Below, in pieces: positions 9,834 through 21,130 of a DNA stretch of 64,000 nucleotides. The notes below the pieces were generated by a model, which saw nothing but the letters and a program-made list of their open reading frames with translations, did no database searches and was not told the origin of the DNA. The stretch covers positions 79,990 to 143,989 of the forward strand of contig CAYYDE010000005.1 of the NCBI GenBank assembly GCA_964470525.1, in the 5' to 3' direction. Each line of letters starts with the position of its first letter. Positions within the stretch are counted from its first letter, which is position 1. The stretch comes from CAYYDE01 sp964470525 (lineage in GTDB: Bacteria; Patescibacteriota; Gracilibacteria; BD1-5; UBA6164). A program made the position numbers and the translations under genes.

Positions 9834-11279
9834 ATGAAATTTAATAATCCTCTCTATGAGCATGAAGAACTCACGTATGAAGATGTTTTTATTTTTCAAC
9901 AATATTTTGATGGAAAATCAAGAATTCATGATGTCACTATAAATCCTGCAACAAAAATGTGACTCACTCTTCCTTTGATTTCTTCAAATATGAACTCAGT
10001 AACTGGAAAAAGAATGGCTGAAACTATGGCTCGTTATTGAGGGATTTGAATACTTCCTCAGGATATGGAAATTTCCAAAATGTTAGAAATTGTTTCCTAT
10101 ATTAAATCTCGTCATACGATATTTGATACTCCTCTTACTCTTACACCAGACGATTATGTGAGAGATGCTCTTTCTATTATCAATAAAAGAGCTCATAAAT
10201 GTGTGGTAGTTATTGATGAAAAAAATCATCCTATTAGTATTTTTACCCCAAGTGATTTAGAAAAATACGAACAATTCACTCCTTTAGGAAAAATTTCCAA
10301 AAAATTTCTCATCACTGCTCCAGAAACTATCTCTCCAGAAGATGCGTACAATATCATGTTAGAACACGGTATTTCAAGTCTTCCTATTATTGATCATCAA
10401 GGAAAACTTGTGTGAATTTTTACGAAAAAAAATTCTGTGCGTTCAAGTTTATATACCCCAACTCTTGATAAAAATGGAAAACTCAATGTTGCCATTGCTC
10501 TTGGAATCAATTCTTTTTGAGAAAAAGCAAAAATTTTAGTAGAAGCTGGTGTTGACATCTTTATCCTTGATACAGCTCATGGATACCAAAAAAGTATGAT
10601 AGATGCGATTCAAACTTTTCGTAAAGATTTTTGAAATGATCTCACTCTTATTGCAGGAAATGTTTGTACACAAGAATGAACAAAAGCTCTTTTAGAAGCA
10701 GGAGCTGATGGAGTCAAGGTAGGAATTGGACCTGGAGCTATGTGTACAACTCGTATGATGACAGGAGTTGGAAGACCTCAATTTAGCGCTATATATCATT
10801 GTGCAAAAATTGCAAAAGAAATGGGAAAATTTGTCATTGCTGATGGATGAATCAAAGAGCCAAGAGATCTCGCACTTGCACTTTGAGCAGGAGCAAGTTT
10901 TTGAATGCTTTGAACTATTTTATCTGGAACGTTTGAATCAACAGGAGATATTTTTTATGATACAGAATGAAAAATGTATAAACAAAGTTATGGAATGGCT
11001 TCTGGAAAAGCAGTTTGACTCAGAAACAACGCTCTTTCCCCTTTCAAACAAGCACAAAAATCACTCTTTCAAGAATGAATTTCTACTTCAAAAATTTATC
11101 TCAAAGATGGTCGGAAATCAGTATGAGATATTGTAGATAAATTTTCTAATGGATTGCGTTCATCTCTAACATATGTATGAGCAAAAAATTTAGATGATTT
11201 TTATGACAAAATAGTTATTTGAGTACAAACTCCTTCTGGATTTCAAGAATGAACTCCACATTGAAAATTAAAAAAATAA
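9834..11279 (+). CDS. IMP dehydrogenase/GMP reductase family protein, GuaB1 type
   Basis: 481 aa TIM barrel with two inserted CBS domains (about residues 95-210). The nucleotide loop GIGPGAMCTT places the catalytic Cys near 304. The C-terminal segment (LFQEGISTS, GLRSSLTYVGAKN, GVQTPSGFQEGTPHG) matches the GuaB1 subgroup, characterised in mycobacteria as a GMP reductase, rather than true IMPDH, which has an EGVEG-type flap. Likely role: purine salvage from GMP to IMP. It heads a same-strand run with the HD and nucleotidyltransferase genes. Many TGA glycines, including IADGGI. Confidence 0.88.
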
Positions 11280-11289
11280 TTATAAATGT

Positions 11290-12315
11290 ATGAATATTTT
11301 CCCTAAACATACTCAAATATATACAAAAGAAATTCCTGATTTTTTGTTCCCTTTTTTGGAAGCTCCAAGTATAAAACGTCTTCATGGAATCTCTTCAACT
11401 TGTTGAGTAGAACACACAAAATTTATAAAATATAAATTTTATCAATCACGTTTGAATCATAGTTTATGAGTTGCTCTTATTATTTGGCATTTTACTCAAG
11501 ATAAAAAACAAACTCTTGCTTGACTTTTTCATGATGTCTCAAATAGTGTATTTTCCCATGTTGGAGATTTTTTAGCGTGAGATAAATTACATCAAAATAT
11601 TACTGAAAACAAAACTTCACAAATTCTCAAAAATGATCCCGTTATTTCTCAAGAACTCCAAAAACTTTGAATTTCTTTTGATGAAATTATTGATTATAGT
11701 CTCTATCCAATTGCAGATAATTCTTCCCCACAACTTGCAGCAGATAGACTTGAGTATACCATGACTTGATGATATAATTTATGACATATTTCTCTCAATG
11801 AAATTCAAGAAATTTATCAAAATATTTCTGTTTTAACAAATGAATTCTGACAAAAAGAACTTGGGTTTACAAATTTTTCACTTGCAGAAAAATTTGCATT
11901 CCTCTCAATAGAAAATGATTCGAAATCATATTCCAATCATAAAAATAATGTTTCAATGTCATTTCTCACAGAAATTTTAAAAGAAATGATGAGTACAAAT
12001 CTTGTTCAGTATGATGATTTATTTCTCCTTCAAGAAAAAGATATTATTGACATAATTTGAAAACATCCAAATTCAAAAGTTGCATTTATGTGGAATTTTT
12101 TCACAAATATTGATAGCATTACTGTCCATAACTCTCCACCAAAAGAAAATATTTTTTTTGTGAACTCTCATATTAAAAAAAGATATATCAATCCTCTTGT
12201 AAAAATCTGAAATGAAACAAAACGATGTTCTGAATTATCTAAAAATCTGCAACAACAAATACAATCTCACATAAATTATCCACTTGAATATATAAGTCTT
12301 AATTATTTTATTTAA
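11290..12315 (+). CDS. HD-domain phosphohydrolase
   Basis: 341 aa. RLNHSLGVALIIWHF followed by AGLFHDVSNSVFSHVGDFL supplies the H...HD of a metal-dependent HD hydrolase, and AADRLEY a later conserved Asp region. It resembles dNTPase/nucleotidase-type HD proteins; the substrate is not inferable. It starts 10 bp after the GuaB1 gene and ends 1 bp before the next ATG, so these genes are an operon. Confidence 0.78.
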
Positions 12316-12316
12316 T

Positions 12317-13033
12317 ATGCAAAGCTTTTCTTCTCAAGATTTTATATCTTTTAAAAAATATTTTCATATCCAAGATTCTCCATGATATTGGGATGAAAAA
12401 TATCTTACAAAAACCCAAAAATATACAAAATTCTTCTCAAAAATTCCATGAATTTTATTTATTGGAGTTGGAAATTCAACTTCTATGAATGCTGGAAAGA
12501 AAGAAAGTGATATTGATCTTTTTATTATTACTAAAAAAAATAGTATGTGGTTTGTAAGAATTGTTATCACTTTTCTCACTCAATTTTTTTGAGTGAGAAA
12601 AACCTCAAAACATCATGAAGCAAGATTTTGTTTAAGTTTTTTTTGTGAAGAAACTCATATGAATTTTTCAGATTTTACAGTAAAAAATGATATCTATCTT
12701 TATTTTTGGATTGTGTATCTAAAACCAATTTTGAACTATAATTGAACATATGAAAAATTTGTATCTAGTCAAACTTGGGCAGATTTTTGAGAATATCAAG
12801 ATCAAATTCAAGAGAATAAAAAATATTGTATTTTTGAGAAAAATATTTGAAACAAAACACCAAAAATGCTTACATATATAAATATAGTACTCAAAAGTAT
12901 TTTTCTTCCAAAAACACTCAAAACCTATGAAACACTCAAAAAGCCGTATGGAATCATTATTCAAAGCAATATCTTAAAGTTTCATAATCATGATATTCGA
13001 AAAGGATTATACAACACGATCAAGAATATTTAA
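12317..13033 (+). CDS. Nucleotidyltransferase-fold protein
   Basis: 238 aa. FIGVGNSTSMNAGKKESDIDLFII matches the pol-beta/MNT nucleotidyltransferase pattern: GS motif, then DxD metal ligands. The rest is AT-rich and poorly conserved, with a hydrophobic patch near RIVITFLTQFFG. The substrate is unknown; a tRNA CCA-type activity is unlikely at this size. It begins 1 bp after the HD gene stop and the operon ends in a hairpin. The AT-rich composition gives several shadow frames on the other strand. Confidence 0.72.
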
Positions 13034-13050
13034 AAGTTCTTGATTTTTTT
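13020..13050 (+). terminator. Terminator of the guaB1 operon
   Basis: ATCAAGAA / TTCTTGAT stem containing the TAA in its loop, then T7. Confidence 0.75.
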
Positions 13051-13106
13051 GACATCATACAAAATATATGATATCATAAAACAAATTACTCCTTAATAAA
13101 ATTTGT

Positions 13107-13883
13107 ATGGTAAAACTCAATTTATCCGCTTTATGAGAATCAAGCAACACAACACAATCACCTCTTTGAGAAGAAAATAAAACCGATATACCAAATATTC
13201 CAGAAACAAAAAAAATGAAAATCACACTCGAAAGTGTCCAATTTCATACTTCACAAACTTCTCCTCTCTCTGATAATACTGTTTCCTCTGAACAAACACA
13301 AATACAAAACTCTTCTTCAGAAAAAATTTCTCTTGAAAATATTATTGTTTCCCCAGAAATTCAACAAGAAGAAACAAAAGATGAAACAAAAACTCAAGAA
13401 AAAACTATTCTCATCCAAGATGCTGACACAGAAGTATCTTTTAAAACACACCAAAAATCAGAACTTTTTTCAAACTATACTTCTTCATATGATTCAGAAA
13501 AAAAACAAAAAATACAAAAAACTCCTCTCCAAAATCTTGCTCCAGAAAAAAAAGATCCTATTATTTCTGAGAATATTTCACAATCCAATAATGAACCAAC
13601 AAAAAAATCAAAAAAACTTTATATTATAACATGATTATCTCTCTGTGTTATGAGTCTTTGATGACTCGGAATATATTTTCATGGAAATAATTCTATTACA
13701 GGCAACCTTCAAGAATCTTCAAATTCTTGAGCAATAGAAGTATTGCAAACAAATGAAACTCAAAATGTCAATACAAATACCTCAACTTTTATTGATAATA
13801 ATGAGAAAAAAAATAATATTGTCAGTGACGAAGTAAAACAACATCTCATAGATAAATATAAATCTAAGTATCAATCTAATTAA
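13107..13883 (+). CDS. Single-pass membrane protein preceding pilB, unknown
   Basis: 258 aa. A long, low-complexity cytoplasmic region rich in Ser, Thr, Gln, Lys and Glu (about residues 1-172) is followed by one transmembrane helix (LYIITGLSLCVMSLGGLGIYF) and a short polar tail. No family recognised. It starts the plus-strand pilus operon, 10 bp before pilB, so a role as a pilus platform or tether is plausible. PilB here lacks the usual N-terminal domain, and this protein could provide the missing contact; that is inference. An overlapping frame at 13234 is a composition shadow. Confidence 0.7.
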
Positions 13884-13893
13884 AATATACGCT

Positions 13894-15105
13894 ATGAATA
13901 TTACTCAAATACCTATTACAGCTGATATACCTGATATTGTTGATTTTATCAATGATCTTTTTGATAGTGCCATTGAGGAAAACGTATCAGATATTCATAT
14001 TGAAACTAACAAAGATTATCTCCTCATTCGTTTCAGAAAAGATGGGGATTTTATAATTCGTCAAAAAATTGCAAAAGAACATGTTTCAACGATTATCACT
14101 CGTCTCAAAGTACTTGCAAAATTAAAAATAGATGAAAATAAAAAACCACAAGACGGAAAAATTGTCTATCAATCTGAAAAATTCAAACAATTGATTGATA
14201 TCAGAACCTCAACTCTTCCAACTATTTATGGAGAAAAAGTAGTTATGAGAGTACTCAGACAAGACTGACAAAATATTTCTCTTCAAACGCTTGGATTGAT
14301 CAACATCAATCTCAATAAAGTAAAAGAAGTTCTTACAAGTAAATATGGAATTATCTTGGTTGCTTGACCAACAGGTTCATGAAAATCAACTACTCTTTTT
14401 AGTATTCTCAAAAATTTCAATCCTCTTGAATACAATATTTCTACACTAGAAGATCCGGTAGAATACAATATTGATTTTGTAAACCAATCTCAAATCAAAC
14501 CAGAAATCTGATATACATTTGCATCAGGACTCAGAAGTCTTGTCAGACAAGATCCAGATATCATCATGGTATGAGAAATCAGAGATACAGAAACAGCAAG
14601 TTTAAGTATTGAAGCTGCACTTACATGACATTTGGTACTTTCAACTATCCATACCAATTCTGCAGCTGCAACAGTACAAAGACTTATAAATATGTGAATT
14701 GAACCGTTTTTAATTGCAAGTGCTCTGAAAATGGTAATTTCTCAAAGACTTGTAAAAAAAATATGTCCTGCATGTAAAAAACCTCATGCAATTGATGCAA
14801 CTATTGCACAAAAAGTAAAAAATGCTATGAAAGATATCATGGATGAAGAAGAAATTAACAAAATGAATTTTTTTATTTGAGCTGGATGTGAAAAATGTAA
14901 AAATACTGGATATATAGGAAGAATGTGAGTTCATGAAGTCATGGTACTTGGAAACTACATGGAAAAAAGTATTCTCAATATGGATAGTGCAAGTGAAATC
15001 GAAAAAAATGCAAAAAATAATGGTATGATTACTATTGTACAAGATGCTTTACTCAAAGCATCTGGAGGGGAGACTACTCTTGAAGAAGCCTTGAAACTCA
15101 TTTAA
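13894..15105 (+). CDS. pilB: Type IV pilus assembly ATPase PilB (short form)
   Basis: Powers pilus extension. 403 aa, against about 560 in typical PilB: the N-terminal MshEN/GSPII_E_N domain is missing. Walker A is GPTGSGKST (residues 158-166), with TGA for the first and third glycines. The Asp box includes STLEDPVEY and Walker B-like IIMVGEIRDTETA; the His box GHLVLSTIHTN is clear. A zinc-binding CxxC...CxxC element (ICPAC...CEKCKNTGY) sits at about residues 290-335, typical of PilB/GspE. Extension rather than retraction is inferred from the zinc element. Confidence 0.94.
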
Positions 15106-15149
15106 GTGCTTCTTTTTTGAGAAAAGTGTTTAGTTTTTTATCAGTAGAT

Positions 15150-17033
15150 ATGTTCTGATTTTTGAAAAGAAAGAAAAAAATCAATACCGAAGAAATCAAC
15201 AACTTCAATAAAGCTATCAAAGTTATTGAAGACTTTATTTTGTTGGAAGAATTCGAAAATGCAGAGCTTGCTATTCAAGAAATTAAATCAAAAGAAAATG
15301 AATCTTTTAAAATTTACATCGAATCGGTAAGTGAAAAAAATAAAAAAGAAGAACTCACGAGATTCAAAGAAAAACTCATCAAACTTGATACACTCAAAGA
15401 AAAAAAAGATAAATATAAACTCAAATATGAACAAAAAATAAAATTACAAAAAATAAAAATTGCAAAACAAGACCTTATACAACAACTCAAAGCCAACAAA
15501 TCAGAATGAAAATTTACAGAATCTCTCATGCTTCTGAATAAATATCTTGAAAAATATCATTCAGATGTAAATGCTATTTCTTATGTAAACAAAGAAAAAG
15601 CAATAATCCATAAGTTGATTGAAAAAAACAAACAATTAAAAGAAAATGAAATCAGAAAAAATGCTTTTCTTGAAGCGAAACAACTTATTTGAGAGATCCA
15701 AGATGATATACATCTATGAAACAAAGAGTCTTCTACAAATTCATGGTTTGCAAAAATAAAAAATTCTCTTCATTTTTATTCAAATATCAAGAAAAAACTC
15801 AAAGATAAACAACTGCTCAATGAAGTCCAATTATTATTAGAACAACAAAATGAAAAAAATGATATGTTAGTGCAATCAAAACTTGCACTAATACATTCAT
15901 GAGTCACCAAAGAAATATCTTCAAATAACATAAATGGATATGAACTTTATGGAAAAATCGTTTGAGCTGATAAGATTTCTTGAGATACACTTTGATTTTA
16001 TGATACAAAAAATGGATATCGTTTTTTTATAGGTGATGCAACTGGTCATGGAATTCGTGCTGGTTTTATTATTACACAACTTACCAAACAAATCAGCAAT
16101 ATTATTCAATCAGTTTCTTTTGAAAAAGTTATATTTGAAGTCAATAATTCTCTGAAACAAGAACTCAAAAGTGGAAATTTTATCACTTCTGTTTTTTTTA
16201 ATATCCCCAAAAAAAATATTTCCAATCTAGAATTTATCGGGATGTGACACGAACCATTATTTTTGTTTCGTAAAAAAACAAGAACAGTAGAAAAAATCAT
16301 TCCTGGATGATTAGCAGCTGGAATTCGTATTATCAAAGATATCACTTCTATCAAGAAAAAAGAACTCAAAATGGAAGATGGAGATATTCTCATATCATAT
16401 AGTGATGGTCTCACTGAAGCCAGAAGTACTGAATGAGAAATGTATACTATTGATAGAGTTGGAAAAAAACTCCTTGAATTTGCACAAAATCCAACCTATG
16501 AAATACAAGATATTTATGAAGAATTCACCAAAGATCTCAAAAAATTTACTGGTGGATCAAATAATTATTATGATGATGTGAGTATTATCTTGTTAAAAAG
16601 AGATACAAAAAAAGAAATTATTCAAAATCAACTGCAAGTAGAAGAACTCTTGGCAAAAGAATGAATTGTGAAATCCAAAAAAATCAAAGCTGTTGGAAGA
16701 ACTCTTGAAGAAATCAGATGAGAAATTGAAAGAATTAAAAAAGAAAATACCATAAAAAATATTATTCGTTCTCTTGATATTCTCTACAAAACATGAGAAA
16801 TTCCAAAACTCAAACAAGATGCGATTCGTTATATTAAAGAATGATATATTCACAAAAAAATCAATTTTTATCTCAAAAAAGCATTAGAAAGCGAAAATGC
16901 TTTCAAAATAAAACAAAAAGAAAAAAAAGTTCAAGACAAATATAATGTACTTTTTGAACTTTATAGAAAATGAGATTATGAAACTGTTATCAATGAATGT
17001 TCTAGTATTATTACTAAAGATGGGACTTTATAA
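15150..17033 (+). CDS. Coiled-coil PP2C-type (SpoIIE/RsbU) phosphatase in the pilus operon
   Basis: 627 aa. Residues 1-245 are Lys/Glu-rich helices and probable coiled coils. Residues 260-500 are a SpoIIE-type PP2C domain: GDATGHGIRAGF near 295 provides metal-binding Asp, GMGHEP is in the middle, and DGLTEAR near 425 and a YYDDVSIILL end supply the rest. The C-terminal 120 residues are helical with TPR-like character. It lies between pilB and pilC, so it probably dephosphorylates a regulator of pilus or adhesion function. Start ATG 15150 adds MFGF before the first in-frame TTG. Many TGA glycines. Confidence 0.85.
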
Positions 17034-17052
17034 AATTATTTATTAACTTGTT

Positions 17053-18273
17053 TTGCTCGTGGTATTTCAAAAAAAATTTTTTGACGCATACGGAAACTTC
17101 AACAATAGAAAATTTGTTGAACTCCTCAAAAATTCACAACATGCACTGAAAAACAAAAAAAATAAATCAAAAGATATTAATATCGATATTAATATCTTTA
17201 ATAGTGTCTCAAAAAAAGAGCTTTGGCAATTTGTAAATAAACTTTCTATTTTTATCAATTCTGGAATTGATATTAAATGAGCACTTCATATCCTTGTCAA
17301 ACAAACCAAAAATCCATATCTCAAAAAAATAACTACTGAAATTCGTACCAATATTGATTATGGAATTTCTATAAGCGAAAGTATGATGCAATATCCAAAG
17401 GTATTTGATACTCTTTTGATTGCTTTAGTGGCAGTAGGAGAAAAAACTGGGAATTTATGAAAGATTTTGAATGAAATGGATAAAAAAATGTTAGAAAATA
17501 TTGAACTTACTGGAAAAGTAAAATGAGCTCTCATTTATCCTGTGATTTTGTTGTTTCTTACTGTGAGTATGGTAACGTTTATGATGGTATTTATCATACC
17601 AAGAGTTACAGAAAGTTTTGCTCAAACATGAACTCAACTCCCTTGACTCACTCGCTTTGTGATTTCAATTTCAGATTTTATTCGTAATGAATGGGGATTT
17701 TTACTCATTGGAATTATATGAATTTGTGTACTTTTTTCTCTGATAAAAAGAACTTATGTTGGAGAATTGTTTTTTGGAGCGATTGCAATTCGTATACCTA
17801 TTTTTGGACATATTATAAGACAATCAAATATTATTTATTTCATCAATTCTTTTACACTTTTGATGGAGTCATGAGTACTCTTACTTGATTGTTTAAAGAC
17901 AGCAAGCCAAGTTGTGCCAAATATTCATTATAAAAAAGAAATTATTCGTGTAAAAAATGAAGTCGAAAGTGGTCTTACGATGTCAAAATCTCTGTGACTC
18001 AATATGGAATACGAAACAAATGTATATTTAAACAAACTTTTTCCAGAAGAATTCGCTTATATCGTCAATACTTGAGAAGAAACCTGAACTCTTTCTGAAT
18101 CTCTGAAAAAAATAGGAAGAAACTATTCTGGAGAACTCAAAAGATATATTTGAAATCTCGCTACGATGTTGGAACCATTTATAATAGTTGTGGTTGGAAT
18201 ACTGGTATGAGTGATTGTTATAGCTATTTTACTTCCTTTTTTCCAACTTTGAGAAATCGTGAAAAAGATGTAG
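17053..18273 (+). CDS. pilC: Type IV pilus inner-membrane platform protein PilC
   Basis: 406 aa. Two GspF/T2SSF repeats: LSIFINSGIDIKGALHIL...VGEKTGNLGKIL and FTLLMESGVLLLDCLKTA...NTGEETGTLSESL, each with large hydrophobic stretches. It anchors PilB in the membrane. No in-frame ATG precedes the first domain: a TAA at 17044 forces a TTG (17053) or GTG (17059) start. TAG is the stop, followed by a strong terminator. Confidence 0.92.
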
Positions 18274-18289
18274 AAAAAAGATTTTTAAC

Positions 18290-18327
18290 AAAAAGCAAAA
18301 AAAAGATATCTTTTTTTTGCTTTTTTC
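18290..18327 (+). terminator. Terminator after pilC
   Basis: AAAAGCAAAAAAAAGAT / ATCTTTTTTTTGCTTTT stem and T tract. Confidence 0.85.
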
Positions 18328-18364
18328 TTTTTTTTATGTATAATGATAATGTTTTAAGGATGTA

Positions 18365-18392
18365 TTGACTTTTTCTTGAAACATATTTTAAT
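18365..18392 (+). promoter_or_regulatory. Candidate promoter of the major pilin
   Basis: TTGACT at 18365-18370, a 16-bp spacer and TTTAAT at 18387-18392, 24 bp before the ATG. A second TATAAT at 18339-18344 could serve an upstream start. Confidence 0.5.
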
Positions 18393-18415
18393 TTATTTTC
18401 TTATTATTGTACAGT

Positions 18416-19054
18416 ATGAAAAATACACAAAATAAAAGAGGGTTCACTCTTGTGGAACTTATTATCGTTATTACGATTTTAGCTATTTTAGCAACTATTG
18501 CATTTATTTCGTTTCAAAGCTTCACAAAAGATGCAAGAGACACTTCAAAAATAAGTGAAATAGCAAATGTTGTAAAAGTAATTGCTGCAAATGAAGCAAA
18601 AAGCTCAGCACCTCTTGCTACTTATATTAAAGGAACTCCTGGAGATGCTACTGTAACTAATATTCAAGGATCTTCTGCTACAACTCAAACAGGTGCTCTT
18701 AATACTGATGTATTAGGACTTGATTCAAAATATGCAGGTGATTATGAAATTGCAGTATATGATGGTTTAGGAGTATACCAAGTAAGAGCTAAAATGGAAA
18801 ATACAGCAGAAAAAGGTGAATACTTCACGTCTGGAACATACTCTCCAAGATCTGGATCTTTATCTGGAACAGTCACTGGTGGTGAAACTCTTACATTAGA
18901 GAGTGGTATTGGATTGGTAAAAATTGGTGATATGATCAACGGAGGTGAAGTAACAGGGATTTCTTCAGATCTTAAAACAATTACTTTCAGTGGTACTGTT
19001 ACAGGTGGAACTTATACTTATCAGGAATCTCCAAGTCTATTTGGTGGAAACTAA
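18416..19054 (+). CDS. Major type IV pilin candidate
   Basis: 212 aa. Short prepilin leader (NKRG), then FTLVELIIVITILAILATI with Glu5. The rest is a beta-rich, Gly/Thr/Ser-rich domain (SGTVTGGETLTL, FSGTVTGGTYTY). It has its own promoter and terminator and directly follows pilB-pilC. All of its roughly 26 glycines are GGN and none is TGA, unlike neighbouring genes. That bias and its position suggest a highly expressed structural pilin. The ATG at 18416 is preferred to an in-frame TTG at 18407. Confidence 0.88.
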   Translation: MKNTQNKRGFTLVELIIVITILAILATIAFISFQSFTKDARDTSKISEIANVVKVIAANEAKSSAPLATYIKGTPGDATVTNIQGSSATTQTGALNTDVLGLDSKYAGDYEIAVYDGLGVYQVRAKMENTAEKGEYFTSGTYSPRSGSLSGTVTGGETLTLESGIGLVKIGDMINGGEVTGISSDLKTITFSGTVTGGTYTYQESPSLFGGN

Positions 19055-19062
19055 TATCAACT

Positions 19063-19094
19063 AAAAAAAGAAACTTAAAAGTTTCTTTTTTTTT
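19063..19094 (+). terminator. Bidirectional terminator, pilin / hisS
   Basis: AGAAACTT-AA-AAGTTTCT stem flanked by A7 and T9. Confidence 0.85.
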
Positions 19095-20415
19095 ATTCTT
19101 TTACAATTAAATCTTTTGCTGGACAATAAAAATCAAGTGAGTTATTCCCTATTTTATCAGTAATATAAGCAATAAGATCTTCTTTATTTACTTCTTCTTG
19201 TGTTCATTCAAGCATATCTCTGACTTGATAGACTCAAGAATTTGCTTCCATCACCCCAACCATCACGACATAACGTGCGTCAAGTTTCATTGCTTTTTTC
19301 ATCTGAATCTTGAGTGATGGAGTTCAAAGTGAAACGAGTACATTGATTCATGCTTCACGAGCTTCAAGAGAAAGTGGTAATACCACTTTTTTTGCTTCAT
19401 CTCCAAGTTGAATAAAATACAAATCAATTTTATCTTTATCTCTCAAAATAATTCCTTTTTCATAAAGAGATTGTGCAAGTCTTTCCATACCAAAAGCAAA
19501 TCCAACTCATGGGATACTTTCTTCATATCCAATTTTTTGACTCAATCCATCATATCTTCCTCCTCATCAAAAACTTTCATGAGTTCTTCCAGATGTGTCA
19601 ACAAATTCCCAAACAGTATGATTATAATAATCAAGACTTCTCACGAGTGTCGTATCTTCTTCGTATGGAACTTCCAAAATATCAAGATATTCTTTTACTT
19701 TTGCATAGTGTTGACGAGAATCTTTTTTGAGATATTGAAGCATTTTTGGAGCAGATTGAGCAAGAATTTTTTCATCTTCATGAATTGTATCAAATAATCT
19801 CAAAGGATCTGATTCTAATTTTTTGAGTCCTTCTTCACTGAGATATTGCTTTTTATTTTCATAAAAACTTCTGAGTTCTTCAATATATTTGATTCTTTCT
19901 TTTGGTGTTCAAAGTGAGTTAATTTTTATTTTAAAGTCTCATTCAAGTCATAATTTATTTAAAATTTTATATCAAATAAAAATAAGTTGTGCATCCAAAA
20001 TCGGATCAGCTTCACCAATAATTTCAGCTCACACTTGAAAAAATTGTCTCAGTCTTCATTTTTTTGGTTTTTCAAAACGAAAATGTGGTTCTACATAATA
20101 CAAAAATACTGGTTGTGCTGCTTCATATAATTCGTTTTCTAAATATGATCTCATCACTGGAATAGTTGACTCTGGTTTTAAAATCATATTTTTTCCTTTT
20201 GGGTCTGCTAAGCGATACAATTGATGATCTATCACATCTGTTGCTTCTCATAAAGCAGAATAAAAAAGTGCTTTATTTTCCAATAATGGAGTGGTAATTC
20301 TTTTAAATCAATTTTTTCTTAATTCATGCCTAAAAACTTTTTTTAAAAAAGTATGATATTTATGTGCTGGTGGTAAAATATCTTGCATTCATTTCACGCG
20401 TGGTACTACAGTCAT
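19093..20415 (-). CDS. hisS: Histidyl-tRNA synthetase
   Basis: Class II enzyme charging tRNA-His, 440 aa. VKGMQDILPP at the N-terminus, KPESTIPVMRSYLEN and FRFEKPKKGRLRQFFQVGAEI (motif 2 region), SLDYYNHTVWEF and SFGGGGRYDGL near 280-290. In the last motif two consecutive glycines are TGA, and GVGFAFGMERL is motif 3. The C-terminal anticodon-binding domain ends FYCPAKDLIVKE. Start 20415 gives MTVVPRVKGMQD, matching family length. Confidence 0.96.
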
Positions 20416-20650
20416 AGCAAATGGGTAAACAAAATAAATAAATTACATTTTAAAAAAAATAATTCTCCTTCAACAAAAAAAGAGAGAATGTGTCTTGTTA
20501 CAATAGGATATATCTGCTTTAAAAACAAGAAAAAATCAGATTCCTTAATCACATTTTACCCTATATATTTTATTTTTCAAATTTATTTTTGAGTTTTTTC
20601 ATAAATTTATATAATTGCCTTGAGTTTATCTTTTTAACAACACAAAATAT
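20416..20650. other. Divergent intergenic region, hisS / lipoprotein
   Basis: 235 bp of AT-rich sequence. It must hold promoters in both directions. I see no convincing T-box, gene or terminator. Confidence 0.5.
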
Positions 20651-21100
20651 ATGAAAAATCGATGTCTGTTTTTTTTAATATTTTTATTCTCTCTCACAAG
20701 TTGTAGTATACAAAATATTGAGAAAGAAAATGAAATATTACCAAACAAACAAGATGCTTCATGAGTTGATGCAATGATTGTTTGAAATGTTGATCAAAGT
20801 TGTGTGCAAGAGTTTTTGGATTTTTCTCAAATTCAAGCTGAATATGCACAATATGATCTTGAAATAATCTATTATGATTTACTCAGAAAAAACGAAAGTT
20901 GTCTTTTATGATATTATTATTCTCATGAAGTACGTCATTATTGGAAAGTAATTGATTTATCGATGAATTACACAGAATTATTTGATACATCTTGTATGCC
21001 TGATTATAATCCTGAACAAGATGAATTTACATATTGTACAAGCGAAGATATAGATAAAACCCATAAAGAATACCAAGGTTTTATTGCTGAATTTCTTTAA
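20651..21100 (+). CDS. Small lipoprotein, unknown function
   Basis: 149 aa. Signal peptide followed by the lipobox LTSC (Cys about residue 19). Seven more cysteines in the mature part suggest disulfides outside the cell. No family recognised. It precedes the TMEM43-like gene by 30 bp on the same strand. Confidence 0.75.
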
Positions 21101-21130
21101 AAAATATTTTAATCTTTAAATTTTTATATT

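Noticed and set aside
13234..13629. 131-residue lysine/leucine-rich frame overlapping the 13107 gene
   Set aside because: Composition shadow of the real gene in the +1 frame; no start context or family pattern.
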